Below the pieces are notes generated by a model. It saw only the letters and a program-made list of their open reading frames with translations, did no database searches and was not told the DNA's origin. Of a stretch of 64,000 nucleotides of DNA, positions 43,513 through 52,950 are shown in pieces (within the stretch, counting starts at the first letter, position 1; the number at the start of each line of letters is the position of its first letter). The DNA lies in contig NZ_PHQQ01000003.1 in NCBI RefSeq assembly GCF_002909235.1, positions 62,001 to 126,000 of the forward strand, written 5' to 3'. Position numbers and translations under genes: made by a program. The stretch is from Arenibacter catalasegens. GTDB lineage: Bacteria; Bacteroidota; Bacteroidia; Flavobacteriales; Flavobacteriaceae.

Positions 43513-44874
43513 TTAGATTGTCATTGAGAACAATCTTGTATCCGGCGCTTTACGATGCAAGAACAAATCGAATGCCATGCATACATTACGCACAAATGGC
43601 CTGCCTTTTTCGGTAACATAAATACTATCTGAAGTTATTTCCACCAAACCATCCATCGCCATTTCGTTTAGTTTGTGCTTTACCTCGGGCAATTCGTTAA
43701 ACCTGTCTTCTGGATTTTCCCAGTTGGTCCTAAATCTGCACATTAAATTTAAGATATGCTTTCGAATAATCTTGTCTTCATTCGTTAAAATGTGTCCTCT
43801 ATAAATGGGAATAATATTATTTTCAACAAGGTGACCATACTCTTCCAAATTTTTTACATTTTGGGCAAAGCTGTCCCAACTATCACTTATACTGGAAACT
43901 CCCAAACCTATCATGACACGGGTTTTGGAGGCTGTATATCCCATAAAATTCCTATGTAAGGTGCCATTCTTCATGGCGCTATAAAGCGAATCGGTCTTAA
44001 GCGAGAAATGATCCATTCCAATTTCGGAATAACCAACCTCGCCCAACAAGGCCTTTCCCATCTCATACTGCTCCCGCTTCACCTCAGCCTTAGGCAAATC
44101 TGAATCTTTATAACCTCGTTGTCCATTTCCCTTTAACCAAGGAACATGTGCATAACTGTAGAAGGCCAAACGGTCCGGCATTAACTCCTTGGTCTTTAAA
44201 ATTGTTTCGGCAACATCGTCTATGGACTGGAAGGGCAAACCAAAAATAATATCATGCCCTACCGAAGTATATCCAATTTCTCTGGCCCATTCGGTAACAT
44301 TTTTCACGTTTACAAAAGGTTGCATCCTATGAATGGCAAGCTGAACTTTTTTATTATAATCCTGAACGCCATAACTCACTCTCCTAAAACCTACATCGTA
44401 AAGGGATTGTAAGTGTTCTTTGGTAGTGTTGTTCGGATGTCCTTCAAAACTAAATTCGTAATTCTCCGCATGGATGGCAGTCTTAAAAATTCCATTGATA
44501 AGTCGGGTCAAATTTTCAGGGGAGAAAAATGTTGGGGTTCCTCCCCCCAGATGAAGTTCCTTTATTTTTGGTTTTGATTCCAACAAATCACAGTAAAGCT
44601 TCCACTCCTTTAAAACATTACTTATATACGGATTTTCAACCTCATGCCGTTTGGTAATTCTCTTATGGCAACCACAAAAAGTACAAAGGCTTTCACAGAA
44701 AGGCAAATGAATATACAGGCTTATCCCTTCCTCCTCGTTGCTTTCATTAAAATTTCTGATTAATGTAGACTTCCATTGATGCCCAGAGAAAGTATCCAAA
44801 TCCCAATAGGGAACAGTAGGGTAACTGGTATAACGGGGACCAGGAATATTATATTTTTGCACCAAAGTGGACAT
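43513..44874 (-). CDS. hemN: oxygen-independent coproporphyrinogen III oxidase (HemN)
   Basis: 453 residues from ATG 44874 (MSTLVQKYNIPGPRYTSYPT). A TTG start at 44901 lies upstream, close to the predicted promoter, and is rejected. The radical SAM motif is CESLCTFCGC (CxxxCxxC, near 60), followed by HLGGGTPTFF and GHPNNTT. It oxidatively decarboxylates coproporphyrinogen III without oxygen. The cbb3 oxidase needs heme when oxygen is scarce, and an Fnr box precedes this gene, fitting co-regulation with the cco genes. Confidence 0.95.
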   Translation of the reverse strand: MSTLVQKYNIPGPRYTSYPTVPYWDLDTFSGHQWKSTLIRNFNESNEEEGISLYIHLPFCESLCTFCGCHKRITKRHEVENPYISNVLKEWKLYCDLLESKPKIKELHLGGGTPTFFSPENLTRLINGIFKTAIHAENYEFSFEGHPNNTTKEHLQSLYDVGFRRVSYGVQDYNKKVQLAIHRMQPFVNVKNVTEWAREIGYTSVGHDIIFGLPFQSIDDVAETILKTKELMPDRLAFYSYAHVPWLKGNGQRGYKDSDLPKAEVKREQYEMGKALLGEVGYSEIGMDHFSLKTDSLYSAMKNGTLHRNFMGYTASKTRVMIGLGVSSISDSWDSFAQNVKNLEEYGHLVENNIIPIYRGHILTNEDKIIRKHILNLMCRFRTNWENPEDRFNELPEVKHKLNEMAMDGLVEITSDSIYVTEKGRPFVRNVCMAFDLFLHRKAPDTRLFSMTI

Positions 44875-44898
44875 AAGCAGTTTTGTTTGAGATGGCAA

Positions 44899-44941
44899 CA
44901 AAAATACTATGACATGTCCAGTTAAAATATGACACTTATCA
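44899..44941 (-). promoter_or_regulatory. Fnr-type box and promoter of hemN
   Basis: TGACACTTATCA (44930-44941, 9/12 to the perfect palindrome TGACAATTGTCA) and, on the minus strand, the consensus -7 element TATTTTTG ending at 44899. The distance from box centre to the end of the -7 element is again 36.5 nt. Confidence 0.7.
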
Positions 44942-45148
44942 GGTTTCCTAATCGGTCAAAAATATTTTGCGCTACTTTTACTCACTTTAAAGGCCTAAAT
45001 AAACTTCTTTCACTCAGACATTTGAATGGCCCATAAGCGAGAAATACGTTAAAAACCCACAATTCGAAACTAATTTTTTAAATAATACGTTCTAGAAGTC
45101 CCTTTATGATAAAATCTATATTTTTGTAATCTTAAAAAACAACCAATT

Positions 45149-46039
45149 ATGACATTACTTTTAATGGCTGCCGGTAGCGGTAGCCGATATGGAAAACTTA
45201 AACAATTCGATGATTTGGGTCCTAAGAACGAATTTCTAATGGAATTCGGCATCTATGATGCCCTGAAAAATGGTTTTGACCATATCGTTGCCATTACGAA
45301 AAAGGAAAATGTAGAATTCTTAAAGGATCACTTATCCAGTAGATTGCCAAAAAATGTAAAATTGGATGTTTTGGCGCAAGAAATCTCCGATCTTCCCGAA
45401 GGTGTAACTTTTACTGGAGAAAGAGCAAAACCTTGGGGTACAGCACATGCTGTTTGGACAGCCAGAAATGTCATTAATGGCCCATTCGCCATAATCAATG
45501 CCGATGATTATTACGGGAAAAATGCCTTTGAAAGTGCCGCCAGCTTTATAAGAAATAATGGTAGCAAAGAGACCTTTGGACTTATTGCCTATGTACTTAA
45601 GAATACTTTATCAGAACACGGTTCAGTTTCTAGGGGCGTTTGTAAATCAGCAAATGGAAAACTTACCTCCATACATGAACATACTAAAATAGAAGCTCAA
45701 GATAATGTGATTATAGATACTGATTCAGACACCGAGTTCACTGGCCAAGAATTGGTTAGCATGAACTTTTGGGTTTGCCAACCTTCTATTTTTCCGTTCA
45801 TTACAAATTATCTCAAGGATTTTATTGGCAATAAAGACAATATTGCCAAGGGAGAAATTTACCTGCCTTTTGCCATAAAAGAAATGATCATCCAGAACTT
45901 GATAGATGTAGATGTAATTCCTTCAGCAAGTCAATGGTTTGGAGTAACCTACGCCAGCGATAAGGAAATAGCTGTTTCCGAATTACAGCGTATGACCGAC
46001 GACAATGGCTACACCTCCCCTCTTTGGAATAATGATTAG
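45149..46039 (+). CDS. sugar-phosphate nucleotidyltransferase-like protein
   Basis: 296 residues. The nucleotide-binding start LLLMAAGSGSRYGKLKQFDDLG is the NTP-transferase signature, with AIINADDYYG (metal Asp) near 114. It starts a two-gene operon with a NahK-like kinase, 12 bp apart, so kinase plus nucleotidyltransferase would convert an N-acetylhexosamine to a UDP-sugar, as in N-acetylhexosamine salvage; inferred from context. Confidence 0.85.
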   Translation: MTLLLMAAGSGSRYGKLKQFDDLGPKNEFLMEFGIYDALKNGFDHIVAITKKENVEFLKDHLSSRLPKNVKLDVLAQEISDLPEGVTFTGERAKPWGTAHAVWTARNVINGPFAIINADDYYGKNAFESAASFIRNNGSKETFGLIAYVLKNTLSEHGSVSRGVCKSANGKLTSIHEHTKIEAQDNVIIDTDSDTEFTGQELVSMNFWVCQPSIFPFITNYLKDFIGNKDNIAKGEIYLPFAIKEMIIQNLIDVDVIPSASQWFGVTYASDKEIAVSELQRMTDDNGYTSPLWNND

Positions 46040-46051
46040 AAAGGCAAATTC

Positions 46052-47125
46052 ATGATTAATAATAAATCGGTTGAGCTCAACGAGCTTTTGGAGAATTTCA
46101 CCATTGAAGGGAAAAAATATCAATTCCAAGAGATTACTCAAGGCTATATTAACGACACTTATTTAGTTTTGGACAACAATTACCCCTTGTATATTCTTCA
46201 ACGGGTAAACCATAACGTTTTTAAGGATGTACATGGCATAATGGGCAATATTGCAAACGCATTTGAATATTTACAGGACAAAGACTATACGGCCATCGAT
46301 CTATTAAAAACCAAAACGGCCAGTTCCTATTATAAACAGGAAAAAACAGGGTATTGGAGATTGATGACCTTTATTAACAACACCATTGCCTATGACAATG
46401 CCACTGATACTGAAATTGCATTCCAAGCCGGTAAGTTAGTCGGGAAATTTCACCAATTGTTGGCAGACGCTCCATTGGACAATTATGTGGACACCATACC
46501 TCAATTCCATGATCTTAGGTTGCGACAAAATCAATTTGAGGAATCCCTTTTATCCGCTAAAAAGGAAAAATTGGAAACGTCTAAAGGGGCTATAGCTTTT
46601 GCCAAGGAAACACTCGAAAAATTAAAAATATTGGACAACTCCAAGTTGCCATTGCGAGTATGCCACAATGACACCAAATTAAACAACATCCTTTTCTCCA
46701 AGGAAGAAAATAAGGCCCTCTGTCTTATAGATCTGGACACTATTATGAAAGGGTATTTTTATTATGATTTTGGCGATGCCATTAGAACTGTTGCCAATAC
46801 AGCAGCTGAAGATGAACAAGATCATAGCAAAATCACTTTTGAAAAGCCTTTGTTTGAAGCCTTTGTAAAAGGCTTGGATAGTAACGGTGCTTTTTTATAT
46901 AAGGAAGAAATAGACCTGCTAGCCTGGGGAGCTATATTTATGCCATTTATACATGGATTAAGGGCCCTAACAGACTATTTGAACGACAATAAGTATTACA
47001 AGGTATCCTATGAAAATCAGAATTTGGACCGTTGTCTTAGTTTGTTCGATTTCACCAATAAAGCACTTAAAGAAATAGGGTATATGACTCAAGTAGTGAA
47101 AGAGGGCTTAACACCCATAGATTAA
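46052..47125 (+). CDS. phosphotransferase, NahK-like (APH fold)
   Basis: 357 residues. The aminoglycoside-phosphotransferase fold has LPLRVCHNDTKLNNILF (catalytic Asp/Asn) near 205 and LIDLDTIMKGYFYYDFGD (metal Asp) near 230. N-terminal text QEITQGYINDTYLV and ILQRVNHNVFKD resembles N-acetylhexosamine 1-kinase. Co-transcribed with the nucleotidyltransferase. The family also contains homoserine and choline kinases, but the pairing supports a sugar 1-kinase. Confidence 0.85.
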   Translation: MINNKSVELNELLENFTIEGKKYQFQEITQGYINDTYLVLDNNYPLYILQRVNHNVFKDVHGIMGNIANAFEYLQDKDYTAIDLLKTKTASSYYKQEKTGYWRLMTFINNTIAYDNATDTEIAFQAGKLVGKFHQLLADAPLDNYVDTIPQFHDLRLRQNQFEESLLSAKKEKLETSKGAIAFAKETLEKLKILDNSKLPLRVCHNDTKLNNILFSKEENKALCLIDLDTIMKGYFYYDFGDAIRTVANTAAEDEQDHSKITFEKPLFEAFVKGLDSNGAFLYKEEIDLLAWGAIFMPFIHGLRALTDYLNDNKYYKVSYENQNLDRCLSLFDFTNKALKEIGYMTQVVKEGLTPID

Positions 47126-47153
47126 TTATTTTTTTTTGGGATGAAGGTAAGAA

Positions 47154-48170
47154 TTAAACCTTTTTGGTGGAATCCCGTACAATTAGACTGGTTTTAATCA
47201 CTTGAGTGGTGCTTTCATAGGTTTTATTGCTCTCAATCCTTTCAATGAGCACTTTTGCCGCCGTTTCACCAATAAAGGTTCCATGCTGACTTACCGCAGT
47301 TAGTGCCGGTGTTACGTAACGGGATAATTTGCCATTGGTAAATCCAACAACAGAGATGTCCTCCGGTACTCTATATCCCCTTGCCTTGATCAATCTTAAG
47401 ACCTCTACGGCCGTAATTTCATCCAAAGCCATAATACCGTCAATAGGCTTATAATTCAACATAAAGGTCAATAGGACCTCCAGTTCGTCTTTCTTGCCAA
47501 CCCTAAGTATTAATTGATCATCATAAGGGATATCTGCTTCCTTCAAAGCTTTTTTATACCCATCTACCCGCAATCTACCAACGCTGGAGTGATCAATAGC
47601 TGAAACCAATGCAACCGTTTTGCAACCGAGATTTAAAAAATATTTGGTGGTTTTATAGCCCGCCTCAAAATCATCTACCACAACCTTATCACATAAGATT
47701 TCATCCGAAACCCTATCGAACATTACCAAAGGAACCTGTTCATCCAATATATTCTGAAAATGGCCTAGCTGATTTTTAAACTGAGTTTCCTCTGCCATGG
47801 ACACTATTAGACCATCAACAGTACCCCCTCCTAGAAATTCCAAAGTTGCCACCTCCTTTTCATAGGATTCATCACTAATGCAGCTAAGTAAAATATAGCC
47901 ACGTTCGTTAGCTACTTTTTCTATTCCTGAAAACACCTGTGTAAAAAAATAATTGAGAATATTGGGCACCACTACCCCAATGGTTTTAGTCTTTTTCTGC
48001 AGTAAACTTAAGGCTACCTTATTGGGCCTATATTTATGTTCCTTAGCGTAAGTTTGAATCTTAAACTTTAACTCCTGGCTTATTTCATGGCTATCATTGA
48101 TGGCCTTGGAAACCGTTGAAATGGAAACATCAAAAAATTGGGCAATCTCCTTTAAGGTTATTTTTTTCAT
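47154..48170 (-). CDS. LacI-family transcriptional regulator
   Basis: 338 residues. The N-terminal HTH is typical: ITLKEIAQFFDVSISTVSKAIND, with hinge EHKYRPNKVALSL; the periplasmic-binding-protein-like sugar domain follows (KTIGVVVPNILNYFF). It is convergent with the NahK gene and has the AATCGGTT half-site near 48213 in its own promoter, while AAACGCTT is in the xylBA promoter. Candidate repressor of xylA-xylB or of the upstream kinase operon. Confidence 0.9.
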   Translation of the reverse strand: MKKITLKEIAQFFDVSISTVSKAINDSHEISQELKFKIQTYAKEHKYRPNKVALSLLQKKTKTIGVVVPNILNYFFTQVFSGIEKVANERGYILLSCISDESYEKEVATLEFLGGGTVDGLIVSMAEETQFKNQLGHFQNILDEQVPLVMFDRVSDEILCDKVVVDDFEAGYKTTKYFLNLGCKTVALVSAIDHSSVGRLRVDGYKKALKEADIPYDDQLILRVGKKDELEVLLTFMLNYKPIDGIMALDEITAVEVLRLIKARGYRVPEDISVVGFTNGKLSRYVTPALTAVSQHGTFIGETAAKVLIERIESNKTYESTTQVIKTSLIVRDSTKKV

Positions 48171-48307
48171 AAATCTAAAAAATGGCCAGAATTATGGTAA
48201 TGCTATCAAAGAAATCGGTTCATGCCTTTTAAACTAGAGCAATAATTAGATCCGTCAATAGCTGTATATTCATCAAGGTAAATCGTCTCCTTTAAATATT
48301 ACAATAT

Positions 48308-48676
48308 TTATTTTTCTTTAAAATTCTCTCTTATTTCTGTTAAAACAGATGGTAAGTTTTCAAACACCATTTTATTCTCAAATCTAATGACTGAAAAACC
48401 TAATTCGTTCAAAAATAGAGTTCTTTTTTCATCATATTCCATAGCCGTTGGATTTTGATGTACTGCCCCATCAACCTCAACGATCAATTTGTCGGATGCC
48501 AAATAAAAATCTACAATATAGTTTCCAATACTATGCTGCTTTACAAATTTTTTATCATCAAATTGTTTTGCCTTAATATGCTTCCAAAGAAATGCCTCTG
48601 CCGGCGTTAGGTTCTTTCTTAATTCCTTTCTGGATTCAATTAGATCTTTCCTGTTATGGATACACATCTTCTTCAT
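48308..48676 (-). CDS. DUF559 (endonuclease-like) protein
   Basis: 122 residues. The DUF559/very-short-patch-repair-like nuclease fold has RKNLTPAEAFLWKHIKAKQ near 22 and FDDKKFVKQHSIGNYIVDFYLASDKLIVEVDG near 45-75, containing the acidic residues and Lys of a PD-(D/E)xK-type site (D..E.D). Start is the first ATG. It is isolated, and 15 bp upstream begins the first of two structured hairpin elements (48690-48855). Genes of this family are often associated with such repeats in Bacteroidetes; the function is not established. Confidence 0.85.
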   Translation of the reverse strand: MKKMCIHNRKDLIESRKELRKNLTPAEAFLWKHIKAKQFDDKKFVKQHSIGNYIVDFYLASDKLIVEVDGAVHQNPTAMEYDEKRTLFLNELGFSVIRFENKMVFENLPSVLTEIRENFKEK

Positions 48677-48689
48677 ATTTAGCTCTTAT

Positions 48690-48740
48690 AAAAGCTCCCC
48701 TCTTTACTAAAGAGGGGTGTCCAACGCGTTGGACGGGGAG
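48690..48740. repeat. structured palindromic element A
   Basis: CTCCCC (48695-48700), hairpin CCCCTCTTT-ACT-AAAGAGGGG (48697-48717), then the perfect palindrome GTCCAACGCGTTGGAC (48719-48734) and GGGGAG. The outer GGGGAG can pair with CTCCCC, giving a three-way fold. Confidence 0.75.
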
Positions 48741-48805
48741 ATAAAGCGACTAAACCTGAACATTAAATTCAGTACAGGTTTATCCACTAAAATATAACAT
48801 CTTGA

Positions 48806-48855
48806 TCCCTCCGTCTTCGCTAAAGCGAATCCACCTCCCTTTAAATAAAGGGAGG
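48806..48855. repeat. structured palindromic element B (mirror order)
   Basis: CCCTCC-GTC then a small hairpin TTCGC-TAAA-GCGAA (48816-48829) and hairpin CCTCCCTTT-AAAT-AAAGGGAGG (48834-48855). The parts are in reverse order to element A, so the two elements are inverted around 65 bp. Confidence 0.7.
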
Positions 48856-48936
48856 AGCAAAAATTAACAAAATGACTATATATGCAAAATAATATTTTTA
48901 CTTCAAATATAATATTTGTTGAACTAGCTTATATTG

Positions 48937-50262
48937 TTATATGTATTGATTGATTATGTTTTCAAACAACTCTTGCTTTCCGCTCTTTAGTTGCAATTCC
49001 CCATTCTCTTGGGCCATCTTGTACAGGGCCTCCAAATTAAGTTTCCCGTTCTCGAAGTCTTTTCCTTTTCCGGAATTGAAAGAGCTATATCTATCCGCAA
49101 GCATCTTTTCATACGTTGAGGAAGAAATAATTTTATCGGCAGTAATCAATGCCCTAGCAAAGGTATCTGCCCCTCCAATATGTGCATGGAAAACGTCGTC
49201 CAAATCCGTAGAGTTTCTTCTGATTTTGGCATCAAAGTTTACTCCACCACCTTGAAGTCCTCCTGCTTTTAAGAAGACCAACATGGCTTCGGTAGTTTCT
49301 TGAATATTGTTCGGAAATTGGTCGGTATCCCATCCATTTTGGTAATCCCCTCTATTAGCATCTATACTGCCCAACATCCCAGCTTTTGCGGCAACCGCCA
49401 ATTCGTGCTGAAACGTATGCTGTGCCAAAGTAGCGTGATTTACCTCTATATTTATTTTGAAATCCTTCTCCAAGCCATATTCACGAAGGAATCCTATGGC
49501 GGTTGCCGTGTCAAAATCGTATTGATGCTTGGTAGGCTCCATAGGTTTGGGTTCTATAAAGAAGGTCCCTTTAAAACCCTGGGCTCTTGCATAATCCCTT
49601 GCCATTCCTAAGAATTGTGCCATATGGTCCAACTCACGGCCCATATCGGTATTTAGTAGGGACATATAACCTTCCCTTCCTCCCCAGAAAACATAATTCT
49701 CGCCGCCTAGGGCAATGGTGGCATCCAAGGCCAATTTTATCTGCCCTCCTGCTCTTGCCACCACATTAAAATCTGGGTTGGTAGCTGCCCCGTTCATATA
49801 ACGCGGATTTGAAAAACAATTGGCTGTCCCCCATAGCAATTTAATGCCGGAATCCGCTTTCTTCTGTTTTAGATAATCGGTAATTATCGACAATCGTTTT
49901 TCAGATTCGGCGAAAGTAGCCCCCTCCTGGATAAGATCAAAATCATGGAAACAAAAATAATTAAAGCCCATTTTGCTGATAAATTCAAAAGCGGCATCTG
50001 CCTTATCCTTTGCTGCCTGTACTGGATCCGAGGCTTGGTCCCAAGCAAAATTTTGTGTCCCTGGCCCAAACGGATCCGACCCCTGTCCACAGAAGGTATG
50101 CCAATAGGCAATGGCGAACTTAAAATGTTCGGACATAGTTTTACCAGCAATCACTTGCTTCGGATTGTAATATTTAAATGCCAAAGGATTATCAGATTCC
50201 TTTCCTTCAAATTTAATGTCTCCGATACCCTTAAAGTATTCTTTGTTTCCTATTATTGCCAT
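48937..50262 (-). CDS. xylA: xylose isomerase
   Basis: 441 residues, the family length. Start [20 protein letters not shown]. Typical residues: [14 protein letters not shown] near 53, FCFHDFDLI (active His/Asp) near 99, [15 protein letters not shown] near 190, [18 protein letters not shown] near 230, [11 protein letters not shown] near 352. It converts D-xylose to D-xylulose. Operon with xylB (13-bp gap), transcribed after it. Confidence 0.97.
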   Translation of the reverse strand: MAIIGNKEYFKGIGDIKFEGKESDNPLAFKYYNPKQVIAGKTMSEHFKFAIAYWHTFCGQGSDPFGPGTQNFAWDQASDPVQAAKDKADAAFEFISKMGFNYFCFHDFDLIQEGATFAESEKRLSIITDYLKQKKADSGIKLLWGTANCFSNPRYMNGAATNPDFNVVARAGGQIKLALDATIALGGENYVFWGGREGYMSLLNTDMGRELDHMAQFLGMARDYARAQGFKGTFFIEPKPMEPTKHQYDFDTATAIGFLREYGLEKDFKINIEVNHATLAQHTFQHELAVAAKAGMLGSIDANRGDYQNGWDTDQFPNNIQETTEAMLVFLKAGGLQGGGVNFDAKIRRNSTDLDDVFHAHIGGADTFARALITADKIISSSTYEKMLADRYSSFNSGKGKDFENGKLNLEALYKMAQENGELQLKSGKQELFENIINQYI

Positions 50263-50275
50263 GTCTTTGTTTTTA

Positions 50276-51754
50276 TTATTTAATGATTAGTTCCAATTCT
50301 TTCTTCCAATTTTCATAAGCCTTTTGATAAGCACTTTTATCCTTCAATGGTTTAAAGGTCTTAACATGGTCGTTATTGGTTATATACCTTCCAAATTTCT
50401 CAAATCCGCCTTCTTGGATCCCAGCGGCACGTGCAGCACCAATTGCCCCTGTAGTATTGTAAATTTCAATTTCCTGTGATACTAGGGTTGCTATGGTATT
50501 GGAGAAAATTTCGGATCGAAATAAATTGTCGTTTCCTGCTCGCATTACCTGTATGGATATTCCGTCCGATTTCAAGATTTCCATGCCATAGACAAAAGAA
50601 AAGGCTATGCCTTCCAGAGCGGCCCTACAAATATGTGCCTTGCTATGGTTATTTAGATTGATGTTCACCAGTCTGGTTCCTACCTCCCTATTATTCAACA
50701 TGCGTTCAGCTCCGTTACCAAAAGGTATTAGACATACGCCGTCCGAGCCTACCAAAATTTCTGAAGCCAACGTATTCATTTCTTCATAAGAGTCCACATC
50801 CAAATTATTCAACAGCCAGCGGTATTGAATTCCAGCTCCATTGATGTTTAATAATTTGCCAACTCTTGGAGTTTTTTGAGTATAATTGACGTGTGCAAAA
50901 TTATTCACCCTAGTGCTCTCCTTACCAGAAAGATTATCCGTAACCGCATATACCACGCCTGAAGTACCACCAGTTGCCGCCACCTCTCCTGGATTAAACA
51001 CGTTAAGGGACAAGGCATTATTGGGTTGATCCCCCGCCCTATAAAGTATAGGAGTTCCCGGCGCCAAGCCACTTTCTGCTGCACCCTGTTTATCTATTTT
51101 GGATTGAAGGCCAAACGTATCTACAATATCCGGAATAAAAGATTTGGGAATACCATAATGCTCCAATAAAAGATCGGCCACCGAATCCTGCTTAAAATCC
51201 CATAGGATACCCTCTGATAATCCAGAAATAGTGGTATTGATCACATTTGAAAAACGATAGGCAATATAATCTCCCGGCAACATCAACTTATCCGCCAACT
51301 GGTAGAGTTCCGGTTCGTTTTCCTTTACCCATTTTAATTTAGAAGCTGTAAAGTTTGCTGGGGAATTCAATAAATGGGCCTTACATATTTCCTCACCTAT
51401 ATCACCATACGCTTCCCGACCTATTTCAACAGCACGACTATCGCACCAAATAATGGATTTCCGAACGGGCTCTCCCTGCTTATCCACCAATACCAAACCG
51501 TGCATCTGGTAGGCAATACCCACTCCCTTTATTTGATCTTCCTCTACCCCGTGTTTTTGTTTAATTTTTTTTATGCCGTTACAGACATATCCCCACCACT
51601 CTTTGGGGTCTTGTTCTGCCCATCCATTTTTTAAGGCAATCATTTCCATTTCCGTTTCCGGTTCCTGTACCACCCCAACACTTTTTCCTGTGGCCACCTC
51701 CACCAAGGCCACCTTAATTGAAGAGCTGCCAATATCCAAACCCAAATAATACAT
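50276..51754 (-). CDS. xylB: xylulokinase (FGGY family)
   Basis: 492 residues from Met4, the start of [17 protein letters not shown] (the first Met is at 51763). FGGY motifs: [10 protein letters not shown] near the start, [10 protein letters not shown] near 110, [12 protein letters not shown] near 235 and [10 protein letters not shown] near 265. It phosphorylates D-xylulose for the pentose phosphate pathway. First gene of xylBA, with a LacI-type operator upstream (51964-51977). Confidence 0.93.
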   Translation of the reverse strand: MYYLGLDIGSSSIKVALVEVATGKSVGVVQEPETEMEMIALKNGWAEQDPKEWWGYVCNGIKKIKQKHGVEEDQIKGVGIAYQMHGLVLVDKQGEPVRKSIIWCDSRAVEIGREAYGDIGEEICKAHLLNSPANFTASKLKWVKENEPELYQLADKLMLPGDYIAYRFSNVINTTISGLSEGILWDFKQDSVADLLLEHYGIPKSFIPDIVDTFGLQSKIDKQGAAESGLAPGTPILYRAGDQPNNALSLNVFNPGEVAATGGTSGVVYAVTDNLSGKESTRVNNFAHVNYTQKTPRVGKLLNINGAGIQYRWLLNNLDVDSYEEMNTLASEILVGSDGVCLIPFGNGAERMLNNREVGTRLVNINLNNHSKAHICRAALEGIAFSFVYGMEILKSDGISIQVMRAGNDNLFRSEIFSNTIATLVSQEIEIYNTTGAIGAARAAGIQEGGFEKFGRYITNNDHVKTFKPLKDKSAYQKAYENWKKELELIIK

Positions 51755-51963
51755 ATGTCTCAAAATTTTATAGGATTTATTCCCAATATGAGAATCCTAG
51801 AAGATATAATCAAATATATTAAAATCTATATCATGTCCAGCATTTTGACCTACAGGGAATCAATAAACGAAAGTAGGGACCGATAAAAATATCTAGGAAG
51901 CTTATTGTGTAATCAACTAAAAATCAAGCAGCTATAATTTTTTCGCAACATCACGAAACTTTC

Positions 51964-51977
51964 CGAAAACGCTTTCG
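51964..51977 (-). promoter_or_regulatory. LacI-type operator upstream of xylBA
   Basis: CGAAAACGCTTTCG is a near-perfect palindrome with the AAACGCTT core centred on CG, the usual form of LacI-family sites. It is about 210 bp upstream of xylB. The LacI gene at 47154-48170 is the obvious candidate partner. Confidence 0.6.
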
Positions 51978-52048
51978 TAGAATTAAGGAACCTAAGTAGA
52001 TATTCAACTACCAATTCTATCCGATTATATTTCAACCTACTAGTAAAA

Positions 52049-52633
52049 TCATTCCTTTTTCTTGCTTACCAATCCTTTGGTAAACTCGTTCAATGTTTCT
52101 ACTTTCTCCTCAAAGTCACCTTTTATGGTTTTTCGGAATTCGTTTAAATTCTGCACCAGATCATCTATATTCTCAGGTATTACGTCTTCAAAGAATTGAC
52201 GTAGGCGCTTGGCCGTTGTGGGCGACTTACCATTCGTGGAGATGGCTACTTTTACGTTGCCTTTGGTAACGATCCCGCCCATGTAAAAATCACAAAAAGG
52301 AGGATTATCCGCTACATTCACCAGGATATGCCTTTCCCGGCAATCGTGATATACTTGTTCGTTTACAGCAACTTTATCCGTGGTGGCAATAACTATATGG
52401 CGTCCTTCCAAGTAAGTTTTATTATAAAAATCCTTGGTTATCTTTACTTGATGGTTCTTGGCAAGTTTCAAGATTTCCTCCAAAAATTCTGGGGCCACCA
52501 TTTCCACTTGGGCATGAGGACTGGATTTAAGCATAAAGGTCAGTTTTTCCAAACCAACATTACCTCCCCCCACAATCAAAATATTGAGTTGGGATACCTT
52601 TAAAAAAACAGGGTATAATTCATTCCTTTCCAT
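52049..52633 (-). CDS. siroheme synthase NAD-dependent domain (precorrin-2 dehydrogenase-like, CysG-N)
   Basis: 194 residues from ATG 52633 (MERNELYPVFLKVSQLNI); the longer start at 52675 is not family-like. The Rossmann motif LIVGGGNVGLEKL lies near 20, and IVIATTDK and NVADNPPFCDFYMGGIV follow. The conserved catalytic Asp-containing segment and a C-terminal helical domain are present. It oxidizes precorrin-2 to sirohydrochlorin and inserts iron, for sulfite and nitrite reductases. Alone here, without cobA/sirA or cys genes next to it. Confidence 0.88.
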   Translation of the reverse strand: MERNELYPVFLKVSQLNILIVGGGNVGLEKLTFMLKSSPHAQVEMVAPEFLEEILKLAKNHQVKITKDFYNKTYLEGRHIVIATTDKVAVNEQVYHDCRERHILVNVADNPPFCDFYMGGIVTKGNVKVAISTNGKSPTTAKRLRQFFEDVIPENIDDLVQNLNEFRKTIKGDFEEKVETLNEFTKGLVSKKKE

Positions 52634-52950
52634 ATGTCCTACGGTGTTATTCTTATTCCATGGGATTATCAGCAATTGCCCTCACCTGCAAAACGGCGGT
52701 CCCAAAATTCAAAAAAGCAATCTATTCAAAGATAAGACACAAAATGTTAGACCTTCTTTCATTTTAGTTAGATTTTACAAATTTCACCTAATTGGATTTG
52801 CTAATTCAGTGGAAAATCGTATTTATATTTTTTCTTGCCAAGGTCAAAAGGGCTAATTTCGAAGCCTCAACAAAAACTAAACTCAACAGATGCCATTGGG
52901 CTTGTTTTTATAATGGAATGAGCAACAGGCATTACTCTAATTTATTAATT

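Noticed and set aside
52792-52950. Upstream extension of the GH92 frame
   Set aside because: Lacks a signal peptide, while ATG 52951 gives one immediately followed by the GH92 N-terminus.
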